Notes: generated by a model not told the origin, from the sequence alone. A DNA stretch of 54,962 nucleotides from an uncultured Hyphomicrobiaceae bacterium (GCA_937931785.1 CALHAX010000095.1:1-54962), one strand, 5' to 3'. Shown: positions 28,388 through 37,824, numbered from the stretch's first letter. Made by a program: numbers and translations.

Positions 28388-29254
28388 GTGTCCCCGATTG
28401 AACCCAGCTACTTTCACGTTCATTTGGTTTCTGATTCAACTGGAGAGACGCTCACTACAATCGCGAAGGCTGCTGCTGTGCAGTATGCTGATAAACGAGC
28501 CATCGAGCATGTTCATGCGCTTGTGAGATCAGAACGCCAATTAACCCGAGTGCTTCAGGACATTGAGCAATCGCCGGGGATTGTACTCTATACAATGGTC
28601 AATCAGGAGCTGGCGAGTGCGCTCAATGAGTACTGCAAATCCTTGAATTTGCCGGCTGTGGCTGTGCTTGATCCCGTTACGAAAGTGTTCGGTAATTATC
28701 TTGGTGTCCCTCAACAAGGTCGGGTTGGTGCGCAGCACGTGCTTGATGCTGAATATTTCCGCCGGATTGATGCGCTGACATTTTCGATGGCGCACGATGA
28801 TGGTGTTTTGCCAGAGCGGCTGAGTGATGCCGATATAATTGTGCTTGGGATCAGCCGAACATCGAAAACACCAACCAGCATTTATCTGGCAAACCGGGGG
28901 TATAAAACGGCCAACGTGCCGTTGGTTCCGGAAATCCCACTTGATATCAGGCTGGAGCAACCGACCTCTGCTTTCATTGTCGGGCTTGTTGCCAGTGCGG
29001 AACGCATTTCCCAGATCCGACGAAATCGTGTGTTGTCACTCGCAGACAAGGATCTGTCGACTTACGTCGACAAGGCGCGGATTGCTGAAGAAATTACCTG
29101 GACGCGGAAATTGTGCGCGCGCAATGACTGGCCGGTCATTGATGTGACGCGCAGGTCTATCGAGGAAACAGCTGCGGGCATTCTGCAACTCTATATGGAG
29201 CAGAGGCCGCTCGACGTTGTGAGCGGCGCACAGGGACAATATGGAAAAGAATAA
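28388..29254 (+). CDS. pyruvate,phosphate dikinase / PEP synthase regulatory protein (DUF299)
   Basis: A 288-residue bifunctional serine/threonine kinase and Pi-dependent pyrophosphorylase that switches PPDK or PEP synthase off and on. The N-terminus FHVHLVSDSTGETLTTIAKA is diagnostic. A P-loop-like GISRTSKTPTSIYLANRG lies near residue 154. The start is the GTG at 28388, with GGAG ten bases upstream and a DnaA box in between. This is the RP001 homologue that flanks oriC in alphaproteobacteria. Its end overlaps maf by 14 bases. Whether the target is PPDK or PEP synthase cannot be told. Confidence 0.93.
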   Translation: MSPIEPSYFHVHLVSDSTGETLTTIAKAAAVQYADKRAIEHVHALVRSERQLTRVLQDIEQSPGIVLYTMVNQELASALNEYCKSLNLPAVAVLDPVTKVFGNYLGVPQQGRVGAQHVLDAEYFRRIDALTFSMAHDDGVLPERLSDADIIVLGISRTSKTPTSIYLANRGYKTANVPLVPEIPLDIRLEQPTSAFIVGLVASAERISQIRRNRVLSLADKDLSTYVDKARIAEEITWTRKLCARNDWPVIDVTRRSIEETAAGILQLYMEQRPLDVVSGAQGQYGKE

Positions 29255-29864
29255 CTTGAATCGTGCGGACCAAAGTCGGTTGATTTTAGCATCTGGGAGT
29301 GCGAGCCGCAGAATGCTCCTGAAAAACGCTGGGCTGTCTTTCGACGTTCAGCCGGCGAAATTTGACGAGGTTGCTGCGCGAAAAACCCTCAAGGGAACAG
29401 GGGCAACGCCTGGTGATGTGGCCGAAGTGCTTGCACGCGGCAAGGCTGAAGAAGTGAGCGCAACGACAAGCAACCGGATTGTGATTGGTGGTGATCAGAT
29501 CCTGGCCCTTGGTGATGAGATCTTCGAGAAGCCGGCAGATATGGATGGTGCGCGGCAGACATTGCTCAAGTTGAAGGGCAAATCTCACACTTTAAACTGT
29601 GGGGTTTGTCTGGCACGGAATGGTGAAGTGTTCTGGTCGCATGTCGATACAGCGCACATGACCATGCATGATTTTTCTCCTGAATGGTTGGGGCAGCATT
29701 TGGCGGACGTCGGTCCGGATGTGTGCCAATCGGTTGGGGCGTATCAACTTGAGGGACGGGGCGTTCAACTCTTTTCGGAGATCAAGGGAAGCTATTTCAC
29801 GATTCTCGGCCTTCCGCTTTTGCCGCTTCTTGGTGAATTGCGCCGGCTCGGTGTGTTGGCATGA
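29241..29864 (+). CDS. maf: Maf-like nucleotide pyrophosphatase
   Basis: A 207-residue cytoplasmic enzyme that hydrolyses non-canonical or modified nucleoside triphosphates to monophosphates. Conserved parts are LILASGSASRRMLL near residue 14, FDEVAAR, VIGGDQILAL with the catalytic Asp, and KSHTLNCGV. The usual SPRR is SASRR, the YceF-like (m7GTP) subgroup pattern, although subgroup assignment is tentative. It overlaps both neighbours, PEPS regulator by 14 bases and aroE by four (ATGA), so translation is coupled. Confidence 0.9.
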   Translation: MEKNNLNRADQSRLILASGSASRRMLLKNAGLSFDVQPAKFDEVAARKTLKGTGATPGDVAEVLARGKAEEVSATTSNRIVIGGDQILALGDEIFEKPADMDGARQTLLKLKGKSHTLNCGVCLARNGEVFWSHVDTAHMTMHDFSPEWLGQHLADVGPDVCQSVGAYQLEGRGVQLFSEIKGSYFTILGLPLLPLLGELRRLGVLA

Positions 29865-30697
29865 CCATTTCGCACGCGTGCGTGATCGGGCATCCAATCG
29901 GGCATTCGCGATCTCCATTGATTCATGGGTACTGGCTCGAACAACATGGCCTTGCTGGGCGCTATGAGAAGTGTGATGTTTCGGGTAACGACCTTGCGGC
30001 GTTCGTTTCGCGTATTGGCCATGACGGTTTGCGCGGATGTAATGTAACGGTTCCCCACAAGGTCGCAGTGATGGATCTGGTGGATTACGTTTCGCCAGTT
30101 GCACAGGCGATCGGTGCGGCCAATACGCTTTGGTTTGAGGACGGCAGTGTGCATGCAACCAACACGGACGTGTCAGGCTTTATGGCACACCTGGAGCTTT
30201 CGGCGCCCGCATGGCGACCTGAAGGCGGTCCAGCTGTTGTTATTGGAGCAGGTGGTGCGGCGCGGGCGGTCGTTTACGGATTGCGTGAAGCGGGTGTTCC
30301 GGAAATCCGAGTGGTGAACCGGACTGTCTCCAAGGCTGCTCTCCTGCGTGAGGATTTTGGTGCGCGCATCGTTCCGTGGGCTCTGGATAGTGTTCAGTCT
30401 TCGCTGAATGGGGCGCAGCTGGTGGTTAATGCATCAAGCCTCGGAATGACCGGACAGCTACCTCTTACAGTGGATTTATCTCCACTCGAACCCGGTGGTG
30501 TTGTGGTTGACATTGTATACGCGCCGCTGGAAACCGAGCTTCTGACCAATGCAAGAGCATTTGGTCTGACGGCGGTGGACGGTCTTGGCATGTTGCTGCA
30601 CCAGGCCGTGCCAGGATTCGAGCTGTGGTTCGGTGTTCGCCCGGATGTTACGCCAGAACTTCGCGCAAAGATTGTTGCCACACTCGAGGCTGTGTGA
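29861..30697 (+). CDS. aroE: shikimate dehydrogenase
   Basis: A 278-residue NADP-dependent enzyme reducing 3-dehydroshikimate in the aromatic amino-acid pathway. The substrate domain has VIGHPIGHSRSPLIHGYWL and GCNVTVPHKVAVMDLVD with the catalytic Lys. NTDVSGF supplies the catalytic Asp. The cofactor site is VIGAGGAARAVVYGL followed by VVNRTVSKA, the Asn-Arg-Thr favouring NADPH. The ATGA overlap with maf and the one-base overlap (TGATG) with coaE show an operon. Confidence 0.96.
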   Translation: MTISHACVIGHPIGHSRSPLIHGYWLEQHGLAGRYEKCDVSGNDLAAFVSRIGHDGLRGCNVTVPHKVAVMDLVDYVSPVAQAIGAANTLWFEDGSVHATNTDVSGFMAHLELSAPAWRPEGGPAVVIGAGGAARAVVYGLREAGVPEIRVVNRTVSKAALLREDFGARIVPWALDSVQSSLNGAQLVVNASSLGMTGQLPLTVDLSPLEPGGVVVDIVYAPLETELLTNARAFGLTAVDGLGMLLHQAVPGFELWFGVRPDVTPELRAKIVATLEAV

Positions 30698-31311
30698 TGC
30701 TGGTTGTTGGATTGACAGGGTCCATTGGTATGGGAAAGTCCACAGCGGCACACCAGTTGCGGCATCACGGACTGGCGGTATTCGATGCAGATGCGGCGGT
30801 TCATGAGCTCTATGCCGGCAAGGCTGTTCCGTTGATCGAAGATGCGTTCCCGGGATCGACCCGCGACGGGATTGTTGATCGTCAGATGTTAAGCTCTCTG
30901 CTTGCTGGTCAGCGGGAGCGGTTTCAAAAGCTTGAGGCGATTGTACATCCGCTTGTTCAGGCTGAGGAGCGGGCTTTTCTTCAGGCAGAGCATGCACGTG
31001 GTGCGGATGCGGCTGTGCTTGAAATTCCACTGTTGTTCGAGACTGGTCTGAATCAGAAGGTGGATGTTGTAATTGTCGTGAGTGCTCCGGCTCATGTGCA
31101 GCGTGAACGTGTTCTTGCCAGAGCGGGCATGAGCGAACAAAAGTTCGAGTCCATCGTGGCTTTGCAGGTTCCAGATGAACAGAAGCGCGCCAAAGCAGAT
31201 TTTGTGGTGGATACCTCAGGTTCGATCGAAGCATCGCATCGGCAAATCGACGATATTGTTTCGAGGCTTTCAGTTTTGACGGGTGATGCGTTTGAAACCC
31301 ACTGGTGCTGA
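30697..31311 (+). CDS. coaE: dephospho-CoA kinase
   Basis: A 204-residue P-loop kinase for the last step of coenzyme A synthesis. The start at 30697 gives MLVVGLTGSIGMGKST, with the P-loop at residues 8-15. The open frame upstream to 30625 overlaps aroE and is not conserved. DADAAVHELY, VLEIPLLFETGL and VVSAPAHVQRERVLARAGM are family blocks. C-terminal VVDTSGSIEASHRQI is typical. It shares one base with the aroE stop. Confidence 0.95.
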   Translation: MLVVGLTGSIGMGKSTAAHQLRHHGLAVFDADAAVHELYAGKAVPLIEDAFPGSTRDGIVDRQMLSSLLAGQRERFQKLEAIVHPLVQAEERAFLQAEHARGADAAVLEIPLLFETGLNQKVDVVIVVSAPAHVQRERVLARAGMSEQKFESIVALQVPDEQKRAKADFVVDTSGSIEASHRQIDDIVSRLSVLTGDAFETHWC

Positions 31312-31340
31312 GACCAGAGCTGTAGTGCGAGGGATGAACC

Positions 31341-32036
31341 ATGCGCGAGATTGTCTTTGATACTGAAACAACTGGCCTTGATCCCAAAACGGGTGATCGT
31401 GTTGTTGAAATTGGATGCGTCGAGCTGATGGACCATTTCCCGACAGGGGAAACCTATCATCAGTACATCAACCCTCAGCGCGACATGCCTCAGGAAGCGT
31501 TCAACGTTCACGGGCTTTCTGCGCAATTCCTTTCGGACAAACCGATATTTTCCGATATCGCGGGTGCTTTTGTGGAGTTTATTGGCGATGCCGTTCTTGT
31601 GGCGCATAATGCCAGCTTTGACATAAACTTCCTCAATCATGAGTTGTCGGTCCTGGATTATCCGACGATCAGCACAGATCGGGTGATCGATACGCTGGCT
31701 CTTGCACGGCGGAAACATCCGGGCGGGCAAAACAGTCTTGATGCGCTGTGCCGCCGGTTTGGTATCGACAATTCTGCACGTACGTTACACGGGGCGCTGC
31801 TTGACTCCGAGATTCTGGCTGAGGTGTACCTTGAGCTGATTGGAGGACACCAGGCGCTTTTGAATCTGTCTGAGCAAGGTGGACAGCAGGTGCACGGAGA
31901 TGCGGACGTGACTTTGGGTCAGGCGTTACAACGTTCAATGCCACTTGGAAGCCGACTTACAGATGTCGAGCGTTCAGAGCATGAGACATTCGTTGGAACA
32001 CTAGGCGACAAGGCAATCTGGTCGCAATACTCGTAA
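31341..32036 (+). CDS. dnaQ: DNA polymerase III epsilon subunit (3'-5' exonuclease)
   Basis: A 231-residue proofreading exonuclease of the DEDDh type. Exo I is FDTETTGLDP (residues 6-15), Exo II is LVAHNASFDINFLNHEL, and Exo III is the HGALLDSEILAEVYLEL stretch with catalytic His and Asp. The short C-terminal tail would bind the polymerase alpha subunit. It lies 29 bases after coaE on the same strand, an order (aroE-coaE-dnaQ) common in alphaproteobacteria. It converges on secB with four bases between. Confidence 0.95.
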   Translation: MREIVFDTETTGLDPKTGDRVVEIGCVELMDHFPTGETYHQYINPQRDMPQEAFNVHGLSAQFLSDKPIFSDIAGAFVEFIGDAVLVAHNASFDINFLNHELSVLDYPTISTDRVIDTLALARRKHPGGQNSLDALCRRFGIDNSARTLHGALLDSEILAEVYLELIGGHQALLNLSEQGGQQVHGDADVTLGQALQRSMPLGSRLTDVERSEHETFVGTLGDKAIWSQYS

Positions 32037-32040
32037 CGTC

Positions 32041-32565
32041 TCAGGACTCCGGCGGTTCTGCCGCTGCGTGTTTCATCGCTTCCTGTTGCTGCTTCTTTAT
32101 GTTTTGCGCGTAGAGCCCACCGAAGTCGATCGGATCGAGCATCAGTGGGGGGAATCCCCCTTCACGGGTGAGGTCTGCAACAACGCGACGCAGAAACGGG
32201 AAGACAAGTGTTGGACAATTGATCAGCAATACGGGCTGCAACATGTTGTCCGGCACATTTTCCAACTTCACCAAACCGGCATAAACCAGTTCCAGTTCAT
32301 AGGCTGTGCCATTGTCTGATGTGGCCTTGGCGTTGAAGTTTATTGCGCTTTCGTAAACGTCATCTGCGACTTTCTTGGCACCAACATTCACTTCGATGTG
32401 CATTTTCGGGTTTTCACCCTGCCCTTGCAAGGAGGCAGGCGCGTGCGGATTTTCAAATGACAAGTCGCGAATGTACTGACCAAGCATCTGAATGTTTGGC
32501 TGGGCCTTCGGATCGTTCTCTGCGCCATGGCCGTTTGGTGCTGGCGTTTCGTTGTTGTCCGTCAT
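32041..32565 (-). CDS. secB: protein-export chaperone SecB
   Basis: A 174-residue tetrameric cytosolic chaperone that keeps preproteins unfolded for SecA. It has the family core: QYIRDLSFENPHAP, IEVNVGAKKV, YELELVYAGLVKLENV, ILINCPTLVFPFLRRVVADLTREGGFPPLMLDPIDF (here LLINCP) and GLYAQN. The N-terminal 20 residues are polar and the C-terminal tail is variable, as usual. The secB/dnaQ pair facing each other is a frequent alphaproteobacterial arrangement. Confidence 0.96.
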   Translation of the reverse strand: MTDNNETPAPNGHGAENDPKAQPNIQMLGQYIRDLSFENPHAPASLQGQGENPKMHIEVNVGAKKVADDVYESAINFNAKATSDNGTAYELELVYAGLVKLENVPDNMLQPVLLINCPTLVFPFLRRVVADLTREGGFPPLMLDPIDFGGLYAQNIKKQQQEAMKHAAAEPPES

Positions 32566-32692
32566 GGATCCGCAGGTCCCCGTCGTTGTTTGCCGTTGTC
32601 CGATTGTATCCTGATGCGGACAGCAACCTTGTTATATTTGCGCAGTGGCTATCACGCACGATTGTACTGGGCAACTGGATGACGCCACGGAA

Positions 32693-33259
32693 TCATTGCC
32701 TTTTGCCCGGATCGCGCCATGGAGAGCTTGAATCGCCCTTTTTACCTTGTGTGGAGGGGTTTGGTTCACCTGGATCCATATGTTCGAATTCCCCGTCGAT
32801 GACCGGGCCTGCTCCGTCGTTATAAATATCGGCATCAGGCTTTCCCGTACGAAATGTGTCCGTATGGCGCGAAGAGCCTGATGTGGATACATTTATGTTT
32901 GCACCCCGCATGAAGCGCTTGAAAGCGATATGGCCCAGCCAGCGTCTGAACGGTGGAACGAAAAGCAGAAAACCGACTGCGTCCGTAATGAAACCAGGTG
33001 TGAGCAGGAATGCGCCAGCCATGAGCAGGTACACCCCATCCATCATGGATTCGACGGGTATCCGGCCAGCGGCCATTGCTTCCTGGGTTCGTGCCATCGC
33101 TGATAAACCCTGCCTTTGGAGCAGAAACGTGCCGATGATGGCTGTTACAACCACAGTTGCAATGGTTGGTAACAGTCCGATTGCGTTCCCCGCGGCTATA
33201 AAGACGGATATTTCTGCAAGAGGAACGAGTATGAACAGGGCGAGAATAATAAGTGGCAT
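32693..33259 (-). CDS. fxsA: FxsA family membrane protein
   Basis: A 188-residue inner-membrane protein. The first 120 residues hold about three hydrophobic segments: ILALFILVPLAEISVFIAAG, TIATVVVTAIIGTFLLQRQG and YLLMAGAFLLTPGFITDAVGFLLFVPPFR. All are FxsA hallmarks. The rest is a polar, acidic cytoplasmic tail. E. coli FxsA is known for easing F-plasmid exclusion of phage T7, but its normal role is unclear. It is 127 bases upstream of secB on the same strand and divergent from the Tim44-like gene. The 251-base gap there (33260-33510) shows no gene. Confidence 0.88.
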   Translation of the reverse strand: MPLIILALFILVPLAEISVFIAAGNAIGLLPTIATVVVTAIIGTFLLQRQGLSAMARTQEAMAAGRIPVESMMDGVYLLMAGAFLLTPGFITDAVGFLLFVPPFRRWLGHIAFKRFMRGANINVSTSGSSRHTDTFRTGKPDADIYNDGAGPVIDGEFEHMDPGEPNPSTQGKKGDSSSPWRDPGKRQ

Positions 33260-33510
33260 GTGCTCGGTGGTCCGCTGAACTGAAGTGTGCGCTGAATAAA
33301 TGTATGAAATTGCTGCCCCAGTGACGTTATGGTGCGCAATCGTTGGTTGGCTTGCTGTGTGGCATGCCCTAAACTTTTACGAAACCGAGATTGCGTCGTC
33401 GACAGAACTGGTTTCAATCACCTTGAAATCAGACATTGGGACGCACACCTCAACCTGCAAGAGGCGGATGGTGAATTGCACCATACCTGCAAACGCGAGA
33501 GTCAGCCTTC

Positions 33511-34233
33511 ATGAGTGGTGAATTCGATATCTATACGATCCTGTTCCTTGTTCTGGCCGTTGTGATCTTTCTGAGATTGCGAAACGTGTTGGGTCGCCGT
33601 ACGGGGCATGAGCAACCCCCGATTGACTACACGGCACGCGAACAGCAATCGCCTGCGGCTGCAACTGGCGAGCGTGATAATGTTGTGCCAATGCCTGGTG
33701 CAGCTCAGCCTCCCGTCACGCATGAAGAGACACTCGAGGATGCGGAAGACCGTGTTCGCGATTTCATGAAAAAGGACAATGCGGTTCAGGCCGGGCTTCT
33801 GGATATCGTACGGATCGAGAATGCATTCGATCCAAAGCAGTTCGTGAGCGGTGCACGCGCAGCCTATGAAATGATCGTGACGGCGTTTGCAGAGGGTAAC
33901 AAGAAGTCTCTGAAACCTTTGCTTGCTGGCGACGTTTATGAAGGGTTTGTTCAGTCTATCGATGACCGTAAGCGCAATGAGCAGCAGATGGACTCGAGCT
34001 TCATCGGGATCAACAGCGCAGATATCATTGAAGCAGAAGTCAAGGACTCGTCCGCTCACGTGACGATCAAATTTGTCAGTCAACTCATCACTGCTATTCG
34101 TAACAAGCAGGGTGAGGTGATTGATGGGGATCCAAAGAAAGTTCGTGAAGTGACTGATATCTGGACCTTCGCGCGTGAAATTCCGTCGAACAATCCGAAC
34201 TGGAAATTGATCTCGACGCAGGCGGCGAACTGA
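33511..34233 (+). CDS. Tim44/TimA-family protein
   Basis: A 240-residue protein with one N-terminal membrane anchor (IYTILFLVLAVVIFLRLRNVLG, about 7-28), a polar linker (about 30-80) and a Tim44-like domain. The domain runs from DFMKKDNAVQAGLLDIV through MIVTAFAEGNKKSLKPLLAGDVYEGFV to the end TFAREIPSNNPNWKLISTQA. The family is homologous to the mitochondrial import adaptor Tim44. In Caulobacter such a protein (TimA) is membrane-bound with no settled role. It is followed 24 bases on by mltA in the same reading frame, with only its TGA separating them. Confidence 0.9.
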   Translation: MSGEFDIYTILFLVLAVVIFLRLRNVLGRRTGHEQPPIDYTAREQQSPAAATGERDNVVPMPGAAQPPVTHEETLEDAEDRVRDFMKKDNAVQAGLLDIVRIENAFDPKQFVSGARAAYEMIVTAFAEGNKKSLKPLLAGDVYEGFVQSIDDRKRNEQQMDSSFIGINSADIIEAEVKDSSAHVTIKFVSQLITAIRNKQGEVIDGDPKKVREVTDIWTFAREIPSNNPNWKLISTQAAN

Positions 34234-34257
34234 TTCCGCGCGTTTGAGGCCAGGCTC

Positions 34258-35292
34258 GTGACAGATCGCGACGCAGTTGCTTCGCAGTATGAACCGGTTT
34301 CGTATGATGCCCTTTCAGGCTGGTTGCATGATGATCATGGAGCGGCCATTTCTGTCCTGAGGGCTGCTGGCTCGCTTGACGGATTTGATTTGATGCAGGC
34401 TGATCTTGCCCCGCGAGAATTTCTTGAAATGCATTTTGTTCCTCATCGTGTTGTTCACGAAGGAACGGACGGCCTTCTGACGGGATATTATGAGCCTGTT
34501 CTGCGTGGATCACGAACGCAGTCGGATACTTATTCTATACCGCTTTACTTGCAGCCTGACGATCTCACCAAGATTCATGACGATGCCGCACGAGGGCACC
34601 GCAACGATGAACTTGTTGCGGGACGGTTGGTAGATAGCGTTCTGACACCCTACTTTACGCGTGCTGAAATCGAGAACGGTGCCCTCGCCGGACGTAATCT
34701 TGAGTTTATTTTCCTGGCTGATGCGATTGATGCGTATTTTCTCCATGTCCAGGGCTCCGGTCGTGTGGAGCTTGAAGACGGGACATCAGTGCGTGTTGGA
34801 TTTGCTGCGAAGAACGGGCTTCCGTATACCTCGATTGGCCGGGTGTTGATCGATCGTGGTGAGATTTCGGAAGCTGATATGTCGCTTGAGGCATTACGCT
34901 CCTGGCTGGAAGCGCATCCCCGACAGGCGGCAGGTGTCATGCAGGAGAACGCGTCGTTTATTTTCTTCCAGGAGCACAATGAACCTGGTGTGCCAGGTTG
35001 CGGGCCAGTGGGTTCGCTTGGCGTCACTTTGACAGAAGGTCGAAGTCTGGCGGTGGACACGTCATACCATGCGCTTGGAACGCCTGTGTATGTATCGAGT
35101 CCGGGTCTGACCCATCACGGTGAAGACGGGTTTCACCGCTTGATGGTTGCGCAGGATGTCGGTTCTGCAATTCGTGGTGCGGAACGGGGTGACATATTCT
35201 GGGGCACTGGGGATCATGCAGGACGTCTGGCTGGTGCGACGGTTCACAAGGGCAATTTCTTTGTTCTGTTACGTCGTGAGTTGGTGCCGTGA
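34258..35292 (+). CDS. mltA: MltA-type lytic murein transglycosylase, no signal peptide
   Basis: A 344-residue peptidoglycan lytic transglycosylase. The MltA domain shows GLLTGYYEPVLRGSR, YSIPLYLQPDDL and YFLHVQGSGRVEL. The C-terminal 3D domain has TLTEGRSLAVDTSYHALGTPVYV and IFWGTGDHAGRLAG with the catalytic Asp. The start is the GTG at 34258. Upstream in the same frame is the Tim44 stop at 34231-34233, so a signal peptide cannot be encoded. The protein begins almost at the mature domain. Family members normally have a lipoprotein or Sec leader. Export is therefore unexplained. It overlaps the next gene by four bases. Confidence 0.9.
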   Translation: MTDRDAVASQYEPVSYDALSGWLHDDHGAAISVLRAAGSLDGFDLMQADLAPREFLEMHFVPHRVVHEGTDGLLTGYYEPVLRGSRTQSDTYSIPLYLQPDDLTKIHDDAARGHRNDELVAGRLVDSVLTPYFTRAEIENGALAGRNLEFIFLADAIDAYFLHVQGSGRVELEDGTSVRVGFAAKNGLPYTSIGRVLIDRGEISEADMSLEALRSWLEAHPRQAAGVMQENASFIFFQEHNEPGVPGCGPVGSLGVTLTEGRSLAVDTSYHALGTPVYVSSPGLTHHGEDGFHRLMVAQDVGSAIRGAERGDIFWGTGDHAGRLAGATVHKGNFFVLLRRELVP

Positions 35293-35903
35293 GCTCCGGG
35301 TCGGGTAAACCGTCCAAAGGACGCGTACTGCAACCTGAAGAGATGCAACTTTGGCGCAAGGTGACTGAGACGGTGGTTCCTGTTGAGGCGCGCCCGGCTT
35401 CAGATGATGAGATGTTTGCTGCGATGATGCGGCAGCATGATGTGCCGCAGACCCCACGCCCGGTTCAGAAGGCCTCGTCACAGTCCTATTCAATTCCTGT
35501 GGTGCAACCTGCGGGACGATCCAAAGCGCCTGAGCTTGGTGCTTTTGACTCCCGACAGTCGCGGCAGATTTCACGAGGACATATTGAGATTGATGCAGTT
35601 CTTGATTTGCACGGGATGCGGCAGGACGAAGCGCACGGCGCGCTGAAGCGGTTTCTGGTTCAGTCTCAGGCACGTGGGAGCCGGTATGTCACCGTGATCA
35701 CGGGTAAAGGACGGCGTGTTGATGAAGATGACCTCTGGGGCGAACGTGAAAGGGGCGTTTTGCGTCGTGTCGTCCGAACCTGGCTTGAGGACGCGGATTT
35801 TCGCTCTCTTGTGGTGAGCTATACGACTGCGCCACGCAATCACGGTGGTGAGGGTGCCTTGTTCGTGCATGTTCGGAGGGCAAATCGTCCCCGAAAGCGA
35901 TGA
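35289..35903 (+). CDS. Smr-domain protein
   Basis: A 204-residue protein whose C-terminal part is the Smr (small MutS-related) domain: IDAVLDLHGMRQDEAHGALKRFL, then YVTVITGKGRR, and a terminal SYTTAPRNHGGEGALFVHVRR. Smr domains nick or bind nucleic acid; some rescue stalled ribosomes. The N-terminal 90 residues are polar and probably disordered. The start is a GTG overlapping the mltA stop (GTGA). Tim44-mltA-smr is a recurring alphaproteobacterial trio, here clearly co-transcribed. Confidence 0.9.
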   Translation: MSSGSGKPSKGRVLQPEEMQLWRKVTETVVPVEARPASDDEMFAAMMRQHDVPQTPRPVQKASSQSYSIPVVQPAGRSKAPELGAFDSRQSRQISRGHIEIDAVLDLHGMRQDEAHGALKRFLVQSQARGSRYVTVITGKGRRVDEDDLWGERERGVLRRVVRTWLEDADFRSLVVSYTTAPRNHGGEGALFVHVRRANRPRKR

Positions 35904-35907
35904 CAGA

Positions 35908-37215
35908 CTACAAAATGAATCGAGACAGATCGGTGTTTTTCGCCAGATCACCAATATGCTTTGTGACGTAAGCGGCGTCGACCGTGACGGTTTCGCCATC
36001 CTGTTCTGATGCGCTGTAGCTGATGCTGTCGAGGACGCGTTCCATAACAGTCATTAGCCGACGCGCGCCAATATTTTCCACGTTTGAATTCACTTCGACA
36101 GCAATGTCTGCGAGTGCATCGATGGCGTCTTCTGTGAAATCGAGTGTTACGCCTTCTGTTCCGAGCAGTGCGACGTACTGCTTGATCAGGCTCGCTTTTG
36201 GTTCCGTCAGGATGCGCTTGAGATCATCTCGTGTCAGGGCGTTGAGTTCGACACGAATCGGCAAACGACCTTGCAATTCTGGAAGCAGGTCTGAAGGTTT
36301 TGCAATATGAAATGCGCCGGATGCGATGAACAGAATGTGGTCTGTGCGAACTGGTCCGTATTTCGTGCTGACAATTGTGCCTTCGATCAGGGGCAGCAGA
36401 TCGCGCTGAACACCTTCGCGGCTCACATCGCCGCCGACTTTCTCCGAGCGGGCGCAAATCTTGTCGATTTCATCAAGAAATACAATGCCGTCATTCTCTA
36501 CGGCTGAGAGTGCTTCCTGAATGATCTGATCTTCGTCGATCAGCTTATCCGACTCTTCGTGCAGCAGGATTTCGTGGCTGTCCTTGACCATCATGCGGCG
36601 TTTCTTGGTGCGTCCGCCCATGGCCTTGCCAAGCATGTCATTCAGGTTGATCATGCCGACGGACCCACCCGGCATGCCTGGAATGTCGAAACTGGGCATG
36701 CCACCACCCGTGTCCTCGACTTCGATCTCGATTTCTTTTTCGTCCATCTCTCCTTCGCGGAGACGTTTTCGGAAACTTGCTCGTGTTGCCTCTGAAGCGC
36801 CTTCTCCGACCAATGCGCTCAAAACTCGATCTTCGGCGAGAATGTGGGCGCGGGCTTCGACCTCGTCGCGTTTGGTGGTTCGTATGATAGAAATGCCGGC
36901 CTCGACGAGATCGCGAACGATCTGCTCCACGTCCCGGCCAACGTATCCAACTTCGGTAAATTTTGTTGCTTCGATCTTGATGAATGGTGCGTTTGCCAGT
37001 TTTGCCAGGCGACGGGAGATTTCGGTTTTGCCAACGCCTGTTGGCCCGATCATCAGAATGTTCTTTGGCAGCACCTCTTCGCGCATTTCACCTTCGAGTT
37101 GTTGGCGGCGCCACCGGTTGCGCAAGGCAATTGCGACAGCACGCTTTGCATCGTTCTGGCCAATGATATAGCGATCGAGTTCCGATACGATCTCGCGCGG
37201 AGAAAAACTGGTCAT
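35908..37215 (-). CDS. hslU: HslU, ATPase of the HslUV protease
   Basis: A 435-residue AAA+ unfoldase that feeds substrates into HslV. Walker A is [10 protein letters not shown], Walker B is [11 protein letters not shown], and the pore loop is GYVGRDVEQ. The I domain inserted between contains charged helices and the Gly/Met-rich [17 protein letters not shown]. Sensor regions [20 protein letters not shown] and [16 protein letters not shown] are intact, and the C-terminus ends TDLSRFIL, the tail that docks into HslV. It starts 23 bases after hslV. Confidence 0.97.
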   Translation of the reverse strand: MTSFSPREIVSELDRYIIGQNDAKRAVAIALRNRWRRQQLEGEMREEVLPKNILMIGPTGVGKTEISRRLAKLANAPFIKIEATKFTEVGYVGRDVEQIVRDLVEAGISIIRTTKRDEVEARAHILAEDRVLSALVGEGASEATRASFRKRLREGEMDEKEIEIEVEDTGGGMPSFDIPGMPGGSVGMINLNDMLGKAMGGRTKKRRMMVKDSHEILLHEESDKLIDEDQIIQEALSAVENDGIVFLDEIDKICARSEKVGGDVSREGVQRDLLPLIEGTIVSTKYGPVRTDHILFIASGAFHIAKPSDLLPELQGRLPIRVELNALTRDDLKRILTEPKASLIKQYVALLGTEGVTLDFTEDAIDALADIAVEVNSNVENIGARRLMTVMERVLDSISYSASEQDGETVTVDAAYVTKHIGDLAKNTDLSRFIL

Positions 37216-37238
37216 CTGTGACTTTTCTAATCGTGTGT

Positions 37239-37793
37239 TCAGGCCGTACTGTCCATCTGCTCGACCACGAGGTTCTCGTTGGTGTAAACGCAGATTTCAG
37301 CGGCGATTTTCATGGATTTGCGTGCGATGGCTTCAGCGTCCATCTCAGTGTCGATCAGAGCCCGTGCGGCAGCGAGGGCATAGTTTCCGCCAGACCCAAT
37401 CGCCATAAGGCTGTCTTCGGGTTCCAGAACATCGCCGGTGCCGGTCAGAACGAGCGTGGTGGAGGGATCTGCAACAATCATCATGGCTTCAAGGCGACGG
37501 AGGTAGCGATCAGTACGCCAGTCCTTGGCCATCTCTACGCATGCGCGAGTCAGTTGGGCGGGGTACTGTTCCAGTTTGCTTTCAAGCCGCTCGAAAAGAG
37601 TGAACGCATCGGCGGTTGCTCCTGCGAACCCGGAAATCACGTTCCCACCTGCCAGAGAGCGCACTTTGCGGGCATTCCCCTTTATAATTGTCTGACCAAG
37701 GCTGACTTGCCCGTCGCCTGCAATCACGACCTTACCGGCCTTGCGGACGGTCAGAATTGTTGTGGCGTGCCACGTGTCTGGTGCTGAGGTCAT
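37239..37793 (-). CDS. hslV: HslV, peptidase of the HslUV protease
   Basis: A 184-residue proteasome-like peptidase, taken from the ATG at 37793. Cleavage before Thr11 in [10 protein letters not shown] would expose the N-terminal Thr nucleophile after a ten-residue propeptide, as in related alphaproteobacteria. [31 protein letters not shown] and [14 protein letters not shown] are family blocks. The frame is open to a TTG at 37853 with no ribosome site. It is first in the hslVU operon and divergent from hisB. Confidence 0.95.
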   Translation of the reverse strand: MTSAPDTWHATTILTVRKAGKVVIAGDGQVSLGQTIIKGNARKVRSLAGGNVISGFAGATADAFTLFERLESKLEQYPAQLTRACVEMAKDWRTDRYLRRLEAMMIVADPSTTLVLTGTGDVLEPEDSLMAIGSGGNYALAAARALIDTEMDAEAIARKSMKIAAEICVYTNENLVVEQMDSTA

Positions 37794-37824
37794 TGTTACC
37801 GTTGGATGGGTTGGCTGTAGCTCG

